NCBI GenBank assembly: GCA_003586115.2
Contig: QVOM02000126.1
Coordinates: 56,278,943-56,342,942 of the forward strand
DNA: 64,000 nucleotides
Direction of reading: 5' to 3'
Source of the DNA: Salvator merianae
Lineage: Eukaryota > Chordata > Lepidosauria > Squamata > Teiidae
Shown here: positions 12,277 to 24,599 of the stretch, piece after piece
Position numbering within the stretch: the first letter of the stretch is position 1
Layout of the letters: every line of letters starts with the position of its first letter
Program-made: the position numbers and the translations under genes
The notes under the pieces: model-generated
Databases searched by the model: none
Told to the model about the DNA's origin: nothing
Seen by the model: only the letters and a program-made list of their open reading frames with translations

Positions 12277-12791
12277 GGCCCTTTCCACACTCCCCCCTTC
12301 TTCCAGGACAGGGTGGGGCGTTCTGCCCCAGAACAATCAACCTGTCCCAGCTGGGATGGGCTACCGCTGTAGCAGGATAAGGCCATCTGTATTTGAACAG
12401 TCTGTTTTGCTCCAGACCTGGTTGTTGCCTCCAGAGAGCCCTTGGAGGCAGTGCTGAACCTTTGAAATCTAGGAATGAAAGTTCCCGACCTTCAATATTT
12501 CTGGTAGGGGCTTTATCGGAGTGCATCACTTCTGGCTGTGCTTCCAGCAGTGCTTCCTAGATTGCCATCAAAACGGGTCCTCATGTATACCGGGCCATGA
12601 CGACATGTCATCTGCATGCTCTCATGGACCCGTATACTTTTCCATTTCCATTTCCATTTTTCCATTTTTATTTGTATACTGTCTTTCCAAAAAAAAGAGG
12701 TGCAATGCTCTGCACTAGTATGCAAATGGCAGTGCCTTGACCTGTTCCAGGCCACTCCTTGATACAATATACCAATGAGTGCAGAAAAAGC
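12277..12791. mobile_element. Non-autonomous inverted-repeat element (3-bp TSD TGA)
   Basis: The left end is GGCCCTTTCCACACTCC. The right end on the opposite strand is GCTTTTTCTGCACTCAT. TGA lies on both sides (12274-12276 and 12792-12794). The two ends match the signature seen at 22886, 44754 and elsewhere. The 515-bp interior holds a CATTTC-type pyrimidine run near 12640-12670 and no transposase. Terminal identity is imperfect, so this is an old copy. Confidence 0.55.
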
Positions 12792-14174
12792 TGAGACACT
12801 TCAATTCTAAATGCAACCCTAAGTCTTCGTAATTTGACTTCCCACCCATCCAGATAGCCCTCTACATGCTGCTAAAACCTTTGATTTTTTTTCTACTTCC
12901 CTCCATACATTCCCGGACTGTTAATTATTTGCACAGATGCTACAATCATTTGCATATAAGAAAACTCCCAACCCACCAAGGTAGCAACACTGGATATCAT
13001 TTGAACAATAGCTCCAGTAACATCTTAACATCAGTCATACTAACTTAGTCTGATGGGAGTTGTGCTCAAGTCCAAAGCATCACAGGGGACACTGCCTTAG
13101 CACTTGACTCACTCAGAGCAAGAGAATTGTTGCATGTAAGCACAAAGATGAATAACTTTCCCTTTAATATCCATATGGGCCACCCCAAACAACAGGAATG
13201 GAGAAAAGATGATAATGATTGGCTTGCACAAGAAAAAAAAAAAAGATGAACAAGCAAATCTCCACAAGCCAATAACACAATATGCCACCTAGTAATTGAA
13301 TCCACTGCCTCCAGGCAATGTGCAAAACATGCCCTTAAGAAGCATCAAGCCCATGACAAAACTGTTTCTACAATGACCCAAGAGATTCTAAGCCTCTGCA
13401 TTTGAGATGCCATGGGTTAGCTAGAAATGGGTTGCTGAGAATACAGAGGGGAGATTATGATGATTCTGTTTGTGTGCTGAGGTGTAAGGAAGCAATTACA
13501 GCAGCTGGGCTTTAGTTTTCTGCTCAGTTGAGCCTTACAGCTGACAAAGTACTTGATAATGGCTACCAAAATTACATCATCCAACTCTTTTTAGACTTTG
13601 CCCTCTGCTCCAAGCTGACCAGATCTGTGATGACATGTCTGGTTTTCTTTCTAAAACAGGGGAAGGAAACATCTCTCCCCTCCTCCCCACCACTGGCTCA
13701 TCTAGCAATTACTCATACAGGATAGATAAATTATTCTCTCTATGCATTGCTTCCCTTCCCCAAACTTTGGCCAGCGGAAATTGAGAAAGAAATGTTTAGA
13801 CAAGCAAATGATCTCATCAGGGCTGCCTGTTGGGGAAACCCTCATCAGCTAAATCCAAAATTGTGTAGTCTGTTTTTTTTTTTTTGTTTTGTTTTGTTTT
13901 GTTTTGTTTTCATTTGTTTGGCTGAGTCAAGGATTCTAAGCCTCAATGGTCTCATCTGCAGACCTTTTCCTAATTGGATTCAAGGTTGATTTCTTTGCAT
14001 GCTTGAGATAGCTGGAATTCTCAAGAGGTTCACTGTAAAAGCAGCTTGAGATGGGGGTCAGGGGGTGAGTTATAAAGGAAATCTTTTCTTATTGCAGGCT
14101 TAAGATTTATTGTTGCTCAGTAAGTAAAGTGTGTGCTCATATAAACAAAGATTATTTAATTCCAGGTAGTAAAA
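12792..14174. other. No gene recognised
   Basis: Mostly unique-looking sequence. Near 13050 'gatgggagttgtgctcaagtcc' is a remnant of the 'actcccatcatcc' repeat phrase in reverse. A T-run and (TTTTG)n lie at 13873-13910. Confidence 0.4.
13873..13910. repeat. Poly-T and (TTTTG)n
   Basis: A T-run followed by about five TTTTG units. Confidence 0.9.
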
Positions 14175-15221
14175 GAATGCTATGAACATTATGACTGACA
14201 AGAGAAGTGCATACAAATGTCTATATGCAAATGTCAGAAGCCTCTGAGCCAAAATAGGGAAGCTGGAGTGCTCAGTGATGGATTTAAAAAAATGATATTA
14301 TTGGCTTAACTGAAACCTCGTGAACTAATGAAAATCAATGGGATACAGTTATTCCAGGTTACCAACTGTACAGAAAGACAGAAAAGGAAGAATTGGAGAT
14401 GGTGTAATCTTGTACATCAAAGAAGAGATAATATCTTATGAACTGGAATGACTAGATGATTCAGATCCATTCAGAGAGGCATTGAGGGTAAGAATATTAG
14501 GCTGGAAAGCAAGTCTAATATTAGGGACATGCTATCACCCTCTTGGCCAGACTCCCAAAAGAGATCAGCATTTGAAAATGAGGTGAAGGAGGCATCCAAA
14601 AAGGAAAGGGCAGTTATACTGGAGGACTTCAACTGCCTTTACATAGATCATTTCCACAGTTACCTGTGGTGAACCACTTCAATTGGAGTGGTTCCCACCT
14701 GGAGTGGTCCAGCAGGCCTAGAACATGATCCTAAGTAATGCTTAGGATCTGGTACAAGCTGTCACTGTGTCTGATACAACAAAGAACAGTGACCACAATG
14801 CGATGAACTTCAGTTTGAATACAGACAATATATTGTTGATAAAATCTAACCCTGAGTCTTTAAACTTCCATAAAGGAAACATTTCCCAAATGAGGAAACG
14901 ACGCAAGTTGTTAAAAGCAATGAAAGCTCATTTAGAAAATGAAAGGCTTCTCCTAATAAGGAGAACAGGATGGAACATAAATGCTGGCACAACAAATGCA
15001 AGATGGCAACTGGAAAAGTTAAGATGGATTTTGAGGAGCAACTTTTAAAAGTACATCAGAAGTAGGAATCCAGCCGGTAAAGCAGTTGGACCATTAGATG
15101 ACAACAGATAGAAAGGGAAAATTAAAGAGGACACAGACATTGCAGAGAGGTTAAATGAATTCTTTGCCTCTGTTTTCACTGAGGAAAACAGTGAGAATCA
15201 GAAGAATTTAACTGAATAGAG

Positions 15222-15539
15222 GTGGCCAGGGATGAGGTCTTCACATGTCTTGATAAACTAAATGCTAACAAATCACCAAGTCCAGATGGCATTCATCCAA
15301 GAATTCTTAAAGAACTCAAATGTGACACTGCTGATCTTCTAGCAAAAATATGTAATATTTCCCTAAGATCTGGCTCTGTGCCTGAAGACTGTAGGGTAGA
15401 AAATGTTACACCAATTTCCAAAAAAGGATCCAGAGGGAGTCCAGGAAATTACAGACCAGTAAGCTTAACATTAGTGCAAGGTAAAGTAATGGAAAGCATC
15501 ATTAAGGATAACATTAAAGGAAATCAGCAATACTTCTGA
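15222..15539 (+). pseudogene. CR1 reverse transcriptase fragment (105 codons)
   Basis: Longest open stretch in the N-terminal part of the reverse transcriptase of the 14-17 kb CR1 copy. It carries the DGIHPRILKEL and NYRPVSL blocks typical of CR1 just before the palm domain. It opens out of a frameshift and ends at a stop before the catalytic core, so it cannot make an active enzyme. Confidence 0.85.
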
Positions 15540-15961
15540 AGAGGGAAATCATGCCCCACTAACTTGTTAGAATTCTTTGAGAGTGTTAATAATCACATGG
15601 ATAAAGGCAATCCAGTTGACATTGTCTATCTGGATTTTCAGAAAGCTTTTGACAAAGTCCCTCACTAAAGGCTCCTAAATAAACTCTTCAGTCATGGAGT
15701 AATAGAACGGATCCAAGACTGGACTGATAACTGCAGAGAGTAGTAATAAATGATCAATTCTCTGTATGGAGGGAAGAAATAAATGGGGTTCCTCAAGGTT
15801 CAGTAGTGGGACCTGTGCTTTTTAATTTATTCAAGAATGATCTACAGTAGAAGTAGGGGTAAGTAATGAGATAGAAAAGTTTGCTGATGTCAATAAATTA
15901 TTCAGCATAATAAAAACTGATTTAGAATGTGAGGAGCTCTAGAGAGATCTTCTAACATTGG

Positions 15962-16400
15962 GTGAATAAGCAACAAATATGCTTCAGTCTTAGTAAATGC
16001 AAAGTGATGCACATTGGAGCAAAAAAAACCAATTACACCTATAAATTGATGGGATCTGAGATTTCTATGACAGACCATGAAAGGGATCTTGGGGTTCTGG
16101 TTGATAGCTCAATGAAGGTGTTGACCCAGTGCACAACAGCAGTGAAAAAAGCAAATCCAGTCCTAGGGGCAATTAGGAAAGGAATAGAAAATAACTCAAC
16201 AAGCATCATTGTGTCTCTGTAAATTTATGGTGAGAGAACATTTGGAATATTGTGTGCAATTCTGGTCACCACACCTCACAAAGGATATTGTGGAACAGGA
16301 AAAAGTACAGAAAGTGCAATCAAAATGATTAAGAGACTGGAACACCTCCCTTACGAAATCAGGCTGCAAAGTTTAGGCCTCTTCAGCCTTGAAAGACAGC
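15962..16400 (+). pseudogene. CR1 ORF2 C-terminal fragments
   Basis: Two short frames (about 15962-16222 and 16250-16477) cover the region after the palm domain. They contain CFSLSKCKVMHIG, ERDLGVLVDSSMKV and RLQSLGLFSLER (with changes). The junction to the second frame is a frameshift near 16222-16250. The second frame runs into the inserted L1 sequence at 16409. Confidence 0.8.
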
Positions 16401-16408
16401 TTTTAAAA

Positions 16409-16890
16409 GGAGTTTTTAAAAATGTACTTATTTATTTTATTTCTGCAAAATCAGAACAAATCACAAATAAAACATAAAAAAAATCCCACAAATCAATACA
16501 TTCATCAATTTATAATACTTATATACTTATACATTTATAATCCCTGCCCCCCTAACTTAAACTATTATATTTCTTTCCTGGTCACTCCCCGCTTCCTTCA
16601 CCCAAATATTCCACTATCCCCTTCCATTTTCCCCTCAAATCTTCATCTACTTTTTGCCTTTCTATCCTTAATCTATTTGTTTCTCAGTATTTGAAATCTC
16701 ATCACATCTAGTAAATAATACCTCCATTTCTCCAATGTCCATTTGATACTTTCCTTCCACCCAAACACTATTACTGCCATTATTAATTGTTCAAGACAAA
16801 ATTCCTTCACTCTATTCAACCTTAAATCTCTATAACAATGCATTAAACAAATCTCCTTAGTCAAAATAATTGGTGTTGATTCCATATATG
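16409..16890 (-). mobile_element. L1 3' fragment inserted in CR1, antisense
   Basis: This 482-bp insert interrupts the CR1 copy. It is flanked by the direct repeat GCTTTTAAAA (16399-16408 and 16891-16900), and the CR1 sequence resumes cleanly after it when compared with 39640-39660. On the minus strand the frame 16673-16885 resembles the C-terminal end of L1 ORF2 (WKESIKWTLEKWRYYLLDVM). The plus-strand left end is T-rich, consistent with an antisense poly-A tail. It is therefore younger than its CR1 host. Confidence 0.8.
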
Positions 16891-17375
16891 GCTTTTAAAA
16901 AGTAACCTGACTGAAGTATATAAAATCATGCATGGTATGGAAAAGGTGGTTAGTCAAAAAAATATTTGGTTCTAATGTTGTGTGATACAGAGAGTGAAAC
17001 AGAACACTCTCTGAAGCTGATGGGCAGGAGAGTTAGGCCCAACAAGGGGAAGTATTTTTTTCTCCCAGAGGTTCATTGGATTATGGAATTTGCTACCGGA
17101 AGAGATGGTGACAGCAACCGGCCTGGAAAGCTTTAAGAAAGAATTAGACAAATTCATGGAGGTCAGGTGTATCAATGGCTGCTAGAATGGATTCCTAGGT
17201 ACCATCTCCAGGATGCCTCTAAAGGCCATTTGCAGGGAGTCAAGAGCAGGTGAAGGTTTTGCCTTTGTCTGCTGCTTGAGATGCCCAGAAACAACTGGTT
17301 GAGAGAGGATGCTGGACTAGATGAACTGCAACCTGATCCAGCAGAGCTCCTCTTAGGTTCTTATGTTCTTCTTAT

Positions 17376-19533
17376 GGTTCATTGTAAATTCTGGAGCAAT
17401 TTTGTTTATCAGTTAGGATGAGCAGCTTTCTTGTCTTGACTAAATCAAATCTTTCCAGAGGGCTCCTCCTCCATTTTAAAGTTTTTAGTATATTCATTTT
17501 ATTTTGTCGTTGCTGTTGTTGTTGTTGCTTTAACCCATGCTGGGACATTCAGGTAAAGGGTGTGATAAAAATGCAAATAAATAAATAAATAAATTCTTGT
17601 TGTGTTCTTAATGGATAACTACTTCTCCTCCCCNCTAAAGTATGTCTCTTTCCCATTCTCCTTTAACCTCCCCGCCCCCTGCTTTCTTTTAGCGAATGCT
17701 CTTCTGCAAAACAAATCATCTGAAACAATTCTCTCATGTTAGCATTTCCTCTGGAATGTGGCTGTTTTTACACACAGACAAAAAGGAAAGAACAGTTAAT
17801 ATCCTCAAAGCCTCTCGAGTGACTGTTCAGGGGACAGGAGCAAAGGCAAATATGTCTGGAAGAAGCAGGCAGCTTTCCAAAACAGCAGATGGTCCAAGCT
17901 GATAAATCCATAATGCTGTTCTCCAGGTGTTAATTGAATGCCAGCAAGAATGAGTGTGATTTTGCTAGATGTTGGAAGGCAAAGTCCTCACACCATTGTT
18001 TTCTTGTCTAGAGTCTATGTATATAATCTTAGCTGTACCGCAACTGGGGATGATGAAAATCATATAGATTAGGTTTTTTTTCCTCTCACATGGCTCTATT
18101 TGGCCAAAACCACAAAATCAGAACTGTTGCAGCATGCAGACTAAGCTCTAAAGTCTCTCTAAAGATTGTGCTATACCACAGAATTAAGTTTAACTGTCAT
18201 TCCTTGGCCTTTGAAACTATAGGCTTGTAGTTTGTGAGGAAGATGTTTGGAAGTCTTGTTTTGTTTTTAACTCAGTTGCATTTAAAGATATAGGGCTGCA
18301 TCTAAATTGGGCAAAAGATGTGCCAAGGGAATGGCTATGAAGCATGGCATCTGCATGCTGGCAGCACCTCCAGGCATGCACAGGGGAAGAACAACTCTGA
18401 GAGAGCCCACTGCCCCAAGACACTCACACCATCATTTAGATGGGTGGGGTGGCAAAAGCGCCGTACCTGCCCTGTGGTCCATATGACTCTTTTCATTGTC
18501 CACAGAAAATGATTGACTGCTGTTCTGAAACAGAGCCATGTTGTAACTCTGAAGCCTGGGGTTCATTCCCCAGATTTGACACGTGTAAATGCTGGAGGCA
18601 TTGGATTTGCAGCCATGAGGCTTCCTGCCTCTGGGGCCAGAACAAATGCTCCAGCTAAGCAGGTGCCATGATCATGTTGAAGGGATGCAACCTAAGTTAC
18701 CAAAAGAACACAAGGAAAAATCACAAGTCTTCTCCCATATGCTTCAGCAACAGGATGAAGAAGGAGAGCCGATAAATTTGGCTAATTGTCCTTAGTTAGA
18801 TACTAATAATCACTTCTATGTACCTTTCATCCTCCTTCAAGAATGGAGCTACTTCCACTTGAAGAATAAAGTGAAAAGAGAAGGACTATTTGAGCCTAAC
18901 CTGTGCCATGCTGGCCCAAAACAGGCAACCCCATTGGTGCATGCCAAGGTCCATCCACATTATGGGTTGCCTGTCCTAGCCTCCAAAGTTACCAGCTGGG
19001 ACTGATTTGGCCAGGTATCCAGAAATGGCACATTTCCGTAGCCATTTCCAGGTACTGGTGAAATGACGCTGGGCAGCCAGAATTTGCAGTCTTCATCCAC
19101 TTCCCAATTTTTATTCAATTGTGTTTAGGTTTTTAAAACTCCTGCACCTCCCTGGTCCTGCTGCTGCCCACCACTCAGTCCCTGGCACTGCCTTGGTCCC
19201 TGCCAGTCTTTGCAGTTCCCTGCCCACCAAAGCAGCAGTTGACATGGCAGCACATCCCCAACAGAGCTTTCCCAAGAAAAGAAGTCCAGAAGGCACTCAG
19301 GATTCTGACCAGCACTTACGGAACTATCATTTCCCTGTGCATGATCTCCACACAGACCTCTAAGGCTGTGTGCCAGGAGGGAGGCAACAGAATGAGCTCT
19401 TGAGAGATGAATAACAGCCCTGGAGCTGTAGACAGTCAACCTCTGTTTCTAGACAGGTCTGCAGTTCCTTGAAGGTTTAATGATCACTGCAGACCATTTA
19501 TGAAGATGGTCTACATTTGGGCATCTTCTCCAT
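17376..19533. other. No gene recognised
   Basis: Contains an AAAT tract (17575-17594) after 'tgataaaaatgc', a GTT run near 17508-17527 and an ambiguous base at 17634. Near 18296 'gggctgcatctaaattgggc' and near 18688 'gggatgcaacc' could be the eroded ends of an element of the GGCTGCAT family, but no target duplication is seen. Nothing else recognisable. Confidence 0.4.
17575..17594. repeat. (AAAT)n microsatellite
   Basis: Five AAAT units ending a retroelement-like tail. Confidence 0.8.
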
Positions 19534-19536
19534 TGA

Positions 19537-19957
19537 GGGTGCAATTACGCAGGGCTTCTATTGGGTGCCCATTTGCAAAGGATTTCCCCTTCTCTAGGCA
19601 CATTTAAAAAATCTACATCAGACTTAGCACATAAAAACCACCCCGAGATCGCACTCTTTGCCTCTTCCTTCAGTGCTTGCCACTATTTGGCCACTGCCAG
19701 TCCAGAATTCTCTGTCTCTGATTTTCTAGCCAGCAGTAGCAATTGTTTCCAGGCTGCCATTGGCTAAGATTTCCTACCCCAAGCACTGGGATACCCCAAG
19801 AGTTATTATTTCCCAACTGTGGAAGGGACAGATAATCTGAGGCTTGGGGATGTGATAAATGTTTTTTTGTTTTGTTTTGTTTTGTTTTAAATCTGTCTGT
19901 CCCTTGAGTCTTAAATTTGTTCTGGTGGTGCCCCTAAACACATGTCCTAACACACCC
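19537..19957. mobile_element. PIF/Harbinger-like MITE, second copy of the 5991 family
   Basis: The left end is GGGTGCAATTACGC and the right end on the other strand is GGGTGTGTTAGGACATG. TGA flanks both sides (19534-19536 and 19958-19960). The right part aligns with 6297-6437 (gattatttc/ttattatttc, gtggaaggg, gataatc.gaggctt, cccctaaacacatg). A TTTTG expansion at 19862-19888 is specific to this copy. The left half is diverged from the first copy. No coding capacity. Confidence 0.75.
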
Positions 19958-20471
19958 TGACACTATTCTGAAGAGCTTCTGGATGGAGTGGGTGCTAAAT
20001 TCTCTTTTTCCATCCTTCTGTTTTCCTTAAGCATCAACAATGTGGATCATATGAAAGAGAAAATAAACCTTCAAAATAGTACTATACTCTTACTTCTCCC
20101 TTTCCCAGTCATTTTTCTCTTTAAAAAAACAACAACGTATTTGCCTTTTTAAACCTATGAATGGAACTTCTGCAATAAATCAGAATCAGAATGGAAATAA
20201 TGAGACCTGGAATCCCTTTGGAGTCCACTGTAACTTAATTCACAAGTTGAAACTACCAGGTCAGAAAGAAATTTAAAAGGCATTTGCTCTCAAGCAGCAG
20301 TTAACACTTTATTATGCTGCAATTGGTACATCATTAATAATAAATTAGTTAAGAGGAATGATATTATGAGTATGGATGTTATGTTGGATAGTCCTGTCCA
20401 ACCTCATTAAAACAATACTCCAGGCACAAGCTATAAATGCAGTGTAGTGTTGTGGCAAAGCCCCTCTTATG

Positions 20472-20549
20472 ATATCTATCTATCTATCTGTCTGTCTATC
20501 TATCTATCCATCCATCCATCCATCCATCCATCCATCCATCCATCCATCC
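20472..20549. repeat. Compound (ATCT)n-(GTCT)n-(ATCC)n microsatellite
   Basis: Two tetranucleotide runs joined: ATCT with GTCT interruptions, then about eleven CATC units. Confidence 0.95.
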
Positions 20550-21609
20550 TGCCGTATACCAAAGAGGGCAGGTTAAAATAAAACCTATATAAAATATATA
20601 AAATTTGAAGCAATTAAAAATAAACACATTATTTAATCAAAAAAATAACAGTGCATGAAAGGGGGTGAGACTATCTCCTCCGCCAAAGACTAGGATAAAG
20701 AGGTATGTCTTCATCAGATGTCTAAATGTATACAGTGAAGGTTCCTGATGCACCTTAGAGGGGAGGTTATCCCATTATCTGGGGGTTACCATCCAGGAAG
20801 TCCTTTCATGTGTCCCCACCATTTTAGGTGCTGAACATTAAGGCACATCCAGGAGGACTTCACCAGGAGATCTTAATGCAGGCTGATGTAAAGGCTCGCC
20901 TTTAGATATTTGGGATCCAAGCCACTTAGGGTCTTATAACACTTTGAATTAGGCTTGATAGCAAATTGGGGGCCAGTGCAGTTCTTTTAGAAGCAACATA
21001 ATATGCATCCTACCAGCAGTCTCACTGCCGTATTCTGCATAAGCTACATCTTCTTAACTGTATTCAAGGGGAGCCTCACATACAGCAAATTGCAACAGTC
21101 CAGTTTGGAAGTTACCAGAGCATGGATTAGTGTCACCAAACCATTTCTGTCCAGAAAGGGCCATAGCTGGTGAACCAGTCATAGCTGGAAATAGGCATTC
21201 TTGGCCACCATCTCCAAATGAACATCAAGCATCAGTACAGAATCCAGGGGCACCTCGAGATTTCACATATGACCCTTTCAGGGCAGTACAACCCCCTTGA
21301 GAACAGGATGTCTCCCTATTTGATAAACCCCAAGACCCCTTTGAGACACAGCACCTGTATTATGAGCAATGCCTTAGAAAGATTAATCCCACCTGAAAAA
21401 TAATTCCCAACCAGGAAATTTTGACCTAGGCTTTAAAAAAAATCAACAACCCATAAAAGTAAACAACAAATCATACAAAAAGGTCTTGGACAAAGCATTC
21501 AGCCCTAGATTAATTCTAAAGAATCACATGGACAGATTTCTCACCCTCCACATGTATCAAAAGCAAAGACTCTGCCCTGGGATGACTCCAAAGTTTCCAA
21601 AAAGGATTT

Positions 21610-22170
21610 CAGGGCTTCATTTTGGGTCAGTACTCTCCTCTTAGCTGTTATAAATTTGTTGATCATGCCACCTCTGTAAGGTTAAATTACTTACGTCTTT
21701 CCAGTGTCTGGTTATTAAGAGTATTGCTGCATAAAGAATATAATGGAGTAGCTTCTGAATATTGGAAGTTATTTTTAGTGATGAAAAGTTACATAACAAA
21801 TAAACTTCTGGATCTAGTGTGATTGAAGTGTTTAGCATTCTATTTATTTCCATCTGGATTATATTCCAGAAAGTTTGAACTAATGGACACTCCCAAAGCA
21901 GATGAAAATAAATAGGTCTCAACAGACAACCATGCCAACAATAGACAGTAGGAACTTATTCTGGCAAGTTGGAAAGGTGTTCTGTGCCATCTATATAATA
22001 TTTTTCTGAAGGATTCTTTTATTTTAGGGTTGTATGCCAACTGAGTTTAGAACTAGATATAGCTTTCAAAATATTCTCATTAATTCTGTTGTTCAGGGTT
22101 GTTTCTCACAAATCTTTCAGGTACTGCTTAATTTATTGTCCTCTATCATTACACTGTATTTTTTAGAGTA
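21610..22170 (-). mobile_element. L1 ORF2 3' fragment, antisense, within L2
   Basis: Two overlapping minus-strand frames (21641-21922 and 21840-22040) carry ILYRWHRTPFQLARI, HLLWECPLVQTFW and the following region, which match the C-terminal part of L1 ORF2. They interrupt L2 sequence on both sides. The exact junctions are not resolved. Confidence 0.75.
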
Positions 22171-22409
22171 GGTTAATCTCAGAAATGAGGTTTTGTTAGT
22201 CCTTTCTGTTCACAGTTTTCTCTTAAAGAGTTTGTGATAGCCGTTTGAATTGGGTCATAACATTTAATTTCTAAGAGAGGAGACAAATTTCTGAGATCAT
22301 TTGGTAACATCTCCATCTTGTTTGGATTCAGCTTCAATTTATTGCCCCTCCTCATCCATCCCATTACCATCTCCAAGCACCTGGCAAGCACATCACCATC
22401 TCTCCTGAT

Positions 22410-22880
22410 TCAGCTGGGATGGAGAGAGAGAGAGCTGGATATTGATGGAACCTCACCCCAAATGTCCTGATGGTCTCTCAGTGGCTTCATACAGAGTGTC
22501 AAGCAAGAATCTCCCACAATTACTATCTGGTATGAGCTTTGGAGATAGAAGTGGAACCATTGCAATGTGGTGCCTTCAGCTCCCAAACTCCTTACCCTTT
22601 CCAGAAGGATGCCATGATCAGTGGTAACAAAACCCACTGAGAAATCAATGAGAAGTGACAGAGTTTCACTTCCTACAACCTTGGGCTGCAGTAATTGAAA
22701 CTGATCCAAGATAACTGGATCAGACAGTTCTCTGGACACTTTACCTGGTCTGTTCTCAACAGTGGCATCCAATCCCCTGCAAATCTGAACAAGTGATCTA
22801 CAAATGTGTTTCAGCAGATTTTGGATCCTCAGGCTTGATCTTTCTGGGTCATCACCACTGCTGGATGACTGCTTGATGAT
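22410..22880 (-). pseudogene. L2 reverse transcriptase palm fragment
   Basis: A minus-strand open stretch covers the L2 palm region, including LLIDFSVGFVTTDHGILL in place of the usual LLDLSAAFDTVDH block, so key positions have changed. The beginning of the frame (above 22880) lies in the neighbouring MITE and is accidental. Confidence 0.7.
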
Positions 22881-22885
22881 GCAAT

Positions 22886-23066
22886 GGCCCTTTCTGCACT
22901 TGACCTTACTGTGGATTATATCCCGGAATAGGGACCTGCCATCCACAAGCTAGTACAAACTAATGAACGGTCTTGCCCAGGGCCCACCATAGTCTGCACT
23001 AGCATGCAGATGGCAGGTCCCTATTCTGAGATATAATCCGGAATAAGGCCTAGTGCAGAAAGGGCC
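22886..23066. mobile_element. 180-bp palindromic MITE, family of 44754
   Basis: The left end is GGCCCTTTCTGCACTTG. The right end on the opposite strand is GGGCCCTTTCTGCACTAGG. Inner arms continue as 'ggattatatcccggaatagggacctgccat' mirrored by 'atggcaggtccctattctgagatataatcc', so most of the element can fold on itself. It aligns end to end with 44754-44933. No target duplication could be identified. It sits at the 5' boundary of the antisense L2. Confidence 0.8.
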
Positions 23067-24595
23067 CTTGTTGGGAAAGAAATAACTCCTTTTTGCCTCC
23101 ACCACTGCCATGTACTAGGCAAGATAAGGTACTCTAGACCGTGTTCAGTCAGATTCACAGTGGGATTTACACCTTGGAAACACTTTCTGCAATGGAAAAT
23201 AAACATGAACAAACCCAGGTTGATCACTCCCAACAGAAATAGAAACAGTGGCTGCCAGGAATCACTGTAAAGAAGAGGAAAGTGGTGATGTGCTGTTTGC
23301 AAACATGCTGCCCAATCCAGCTACCTGAGCTTCCCAATTCAGCTGCCTGAATGTTGTGGCTGAGGAACTTTTGTTCCTTGGCTGAGATGTTGCCAGCCAA
23401 TGCTCTTCAACCCCAGGAAATGGCCTTGTGAGCTATTTTCTGGGGTTGAAGGTACAGAAGCATACCTAGCATTGATGACAGTGGACTAGTTAGGCCCACT
23501 TGAGGAGCAGTGGAACAGCAATGAAATGGCTGCCAGCAGACCAGATAAGTACTCTGGTCCTCCTGCTCACTGTATACAGTACTCTAGATACCTATTACAT
23601 GGGTTCATTGTGTGCAGGTCCATGCAGACTTGCACCCTGCCAGTGCACTAAGTCATCCACAAAGGAGCAGGGCTGAGCAGACCCTGCATTCTTGTGGCTG
23701 AGACATGGTGCCATAAGGGATCCTCACCATCCTTCTAGTGAGCCATTCTTTAGTTGTGCTTTTCAAGGGGGAAAAAAAAGAGAGAGAACAGATTTTGCTA
23801 CCTCCTGGCAAAATAAAGCAGTAAGAGAGGCTCAGAGCCCTGGTGAGTGCTTAGGGAAGCTTCCCTCAAGTGCTCAGGATAATAGCTGCTCACATAAGGG
23901 CTCATGGATTTTAGAAAGGGTTAATAGGGAACTGGCCTGGGTGCACTGCTGATTTCTGTGCTTTGCAACCTTAATCCTCACAGCGCAATTTCTAGTTGTT
24001 CTGAAAATATGTAATCAATGGAAGAAAAGAGATATGAAGAGCTCTCTACAGTCAATCATCATGCATTGCTCCCTCCTGGGTGATGGGTGACATACTTTAC
24101 GAATGACTCCTGCAATTCAGGGAAACCTATTTTGAGGACAGTTCAGCTAGTTCAGCATTGCCCCAACGTGGATTCTGGACTTTTAAAATCATTATTCTTG
24201 TTGTTCTGAACCCAAAGCTATGCAGCTAAATGCCTTTCTCCCAGTTCCCTGAATAGTTTCCCAAATATAGTTTTCTCCTTGTTTGCTTTCTTGTTTTGTG
24301 GAAATAAAGCAGTTAGAGCACTCCTGATAAGTCTGAATGAGGAAAGGCATTGTGACACTGTTATTGCTAGATAATGCTGTGTGATTGTGGAGGACAAGAA
24401 GTTGTTTTATATTTAAATGGGTTCTTCAGTTATCACAACATGTATTTGCATGATTCTTCATCAGGCCTGGATCTAGGAGTTCAGGTGCCCCAAGCCAGCT
24501 TTGTATTTGCCCTCCCATATAAAAAGAAATATGCCCATGTACACAGAATTAGGTAAGGAGTACAAACAAAAAGAAAGCAGTAGAAGTATCTTGGC
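23067..24595. other. No gene recognised
   Basis: No repeats or exons recognised. A short minus-strand frame (23021-23302) starts inside the MITE and has no family features. Confidence 0.4.
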
Positions 24596-24599
24596 AAAA

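Larger units (their letters stand above)
14175..17375 (+). mobile_element. CR1 LINE, 5'-truncated, defective ORF2, sense
   Basis: Nearly the whole ORF2 of a CR1 LINE, in pieces. The start of the endonuclease reads KCLYANVRSL near 14215. An SDH motif of the APE-type endonuclease lies near 14790. Reverse transcriptase blocks include ANKSPSPDGIHPRILKEL (about 15265), NYRPVSLT (about 15450) and YLDFQKAFDKVPH (about 15630). The catalytic FADD block near 15880 reads FADVNK, so the second aspartate is lost. The C-terminal region (KCKVMHIGAKKTNYTYKLMG, about 15980) matches the copy at 39152-40122. The 3' end finishes at 'tcttatgttcttcttatg'. Frameshifts, stops and an L1 insertion (16409-16890) make it a dead copy. 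No ORF1 is visible. Confidence 0.9.
20555..22880 (-). mobile_element. L2-clade LINE, antisense, defective
   Basis: Read on the minus strand, from high to low coordinates, the window shows reverse transcriptase and C-terminal pieces of L2. LLIDFSVGFVTTDHGILL and GTTLQWFHFYL lie around 22500-22680, RRGNKLKLNPNKMEMLP around 22300-22360, and LIHALVTSKLDCCNLLY around 21080-21140. LHW-P and SLYTFRHLMKTYLF-like words lie around 20710-20990. These follow the L2 order (DLSAAFDTVDH, RLKLNPDKTE, HALVTSRLDYCN, then SL..FRR.LKT.LF). Many stops and frameshifts are present, and an L1 fragment lies inside at about 21610-22170. The plus-strand left end abuts the 20472 microsatellite, which may have grown from its 3' tail. 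Confidence 0.8.

Noticed and set aside
22886..23066. 3-bp target duplication for this MITE
   Set aside because: AAT on the left and CTT on the right do not match, and shifting the ends by a base does not help.
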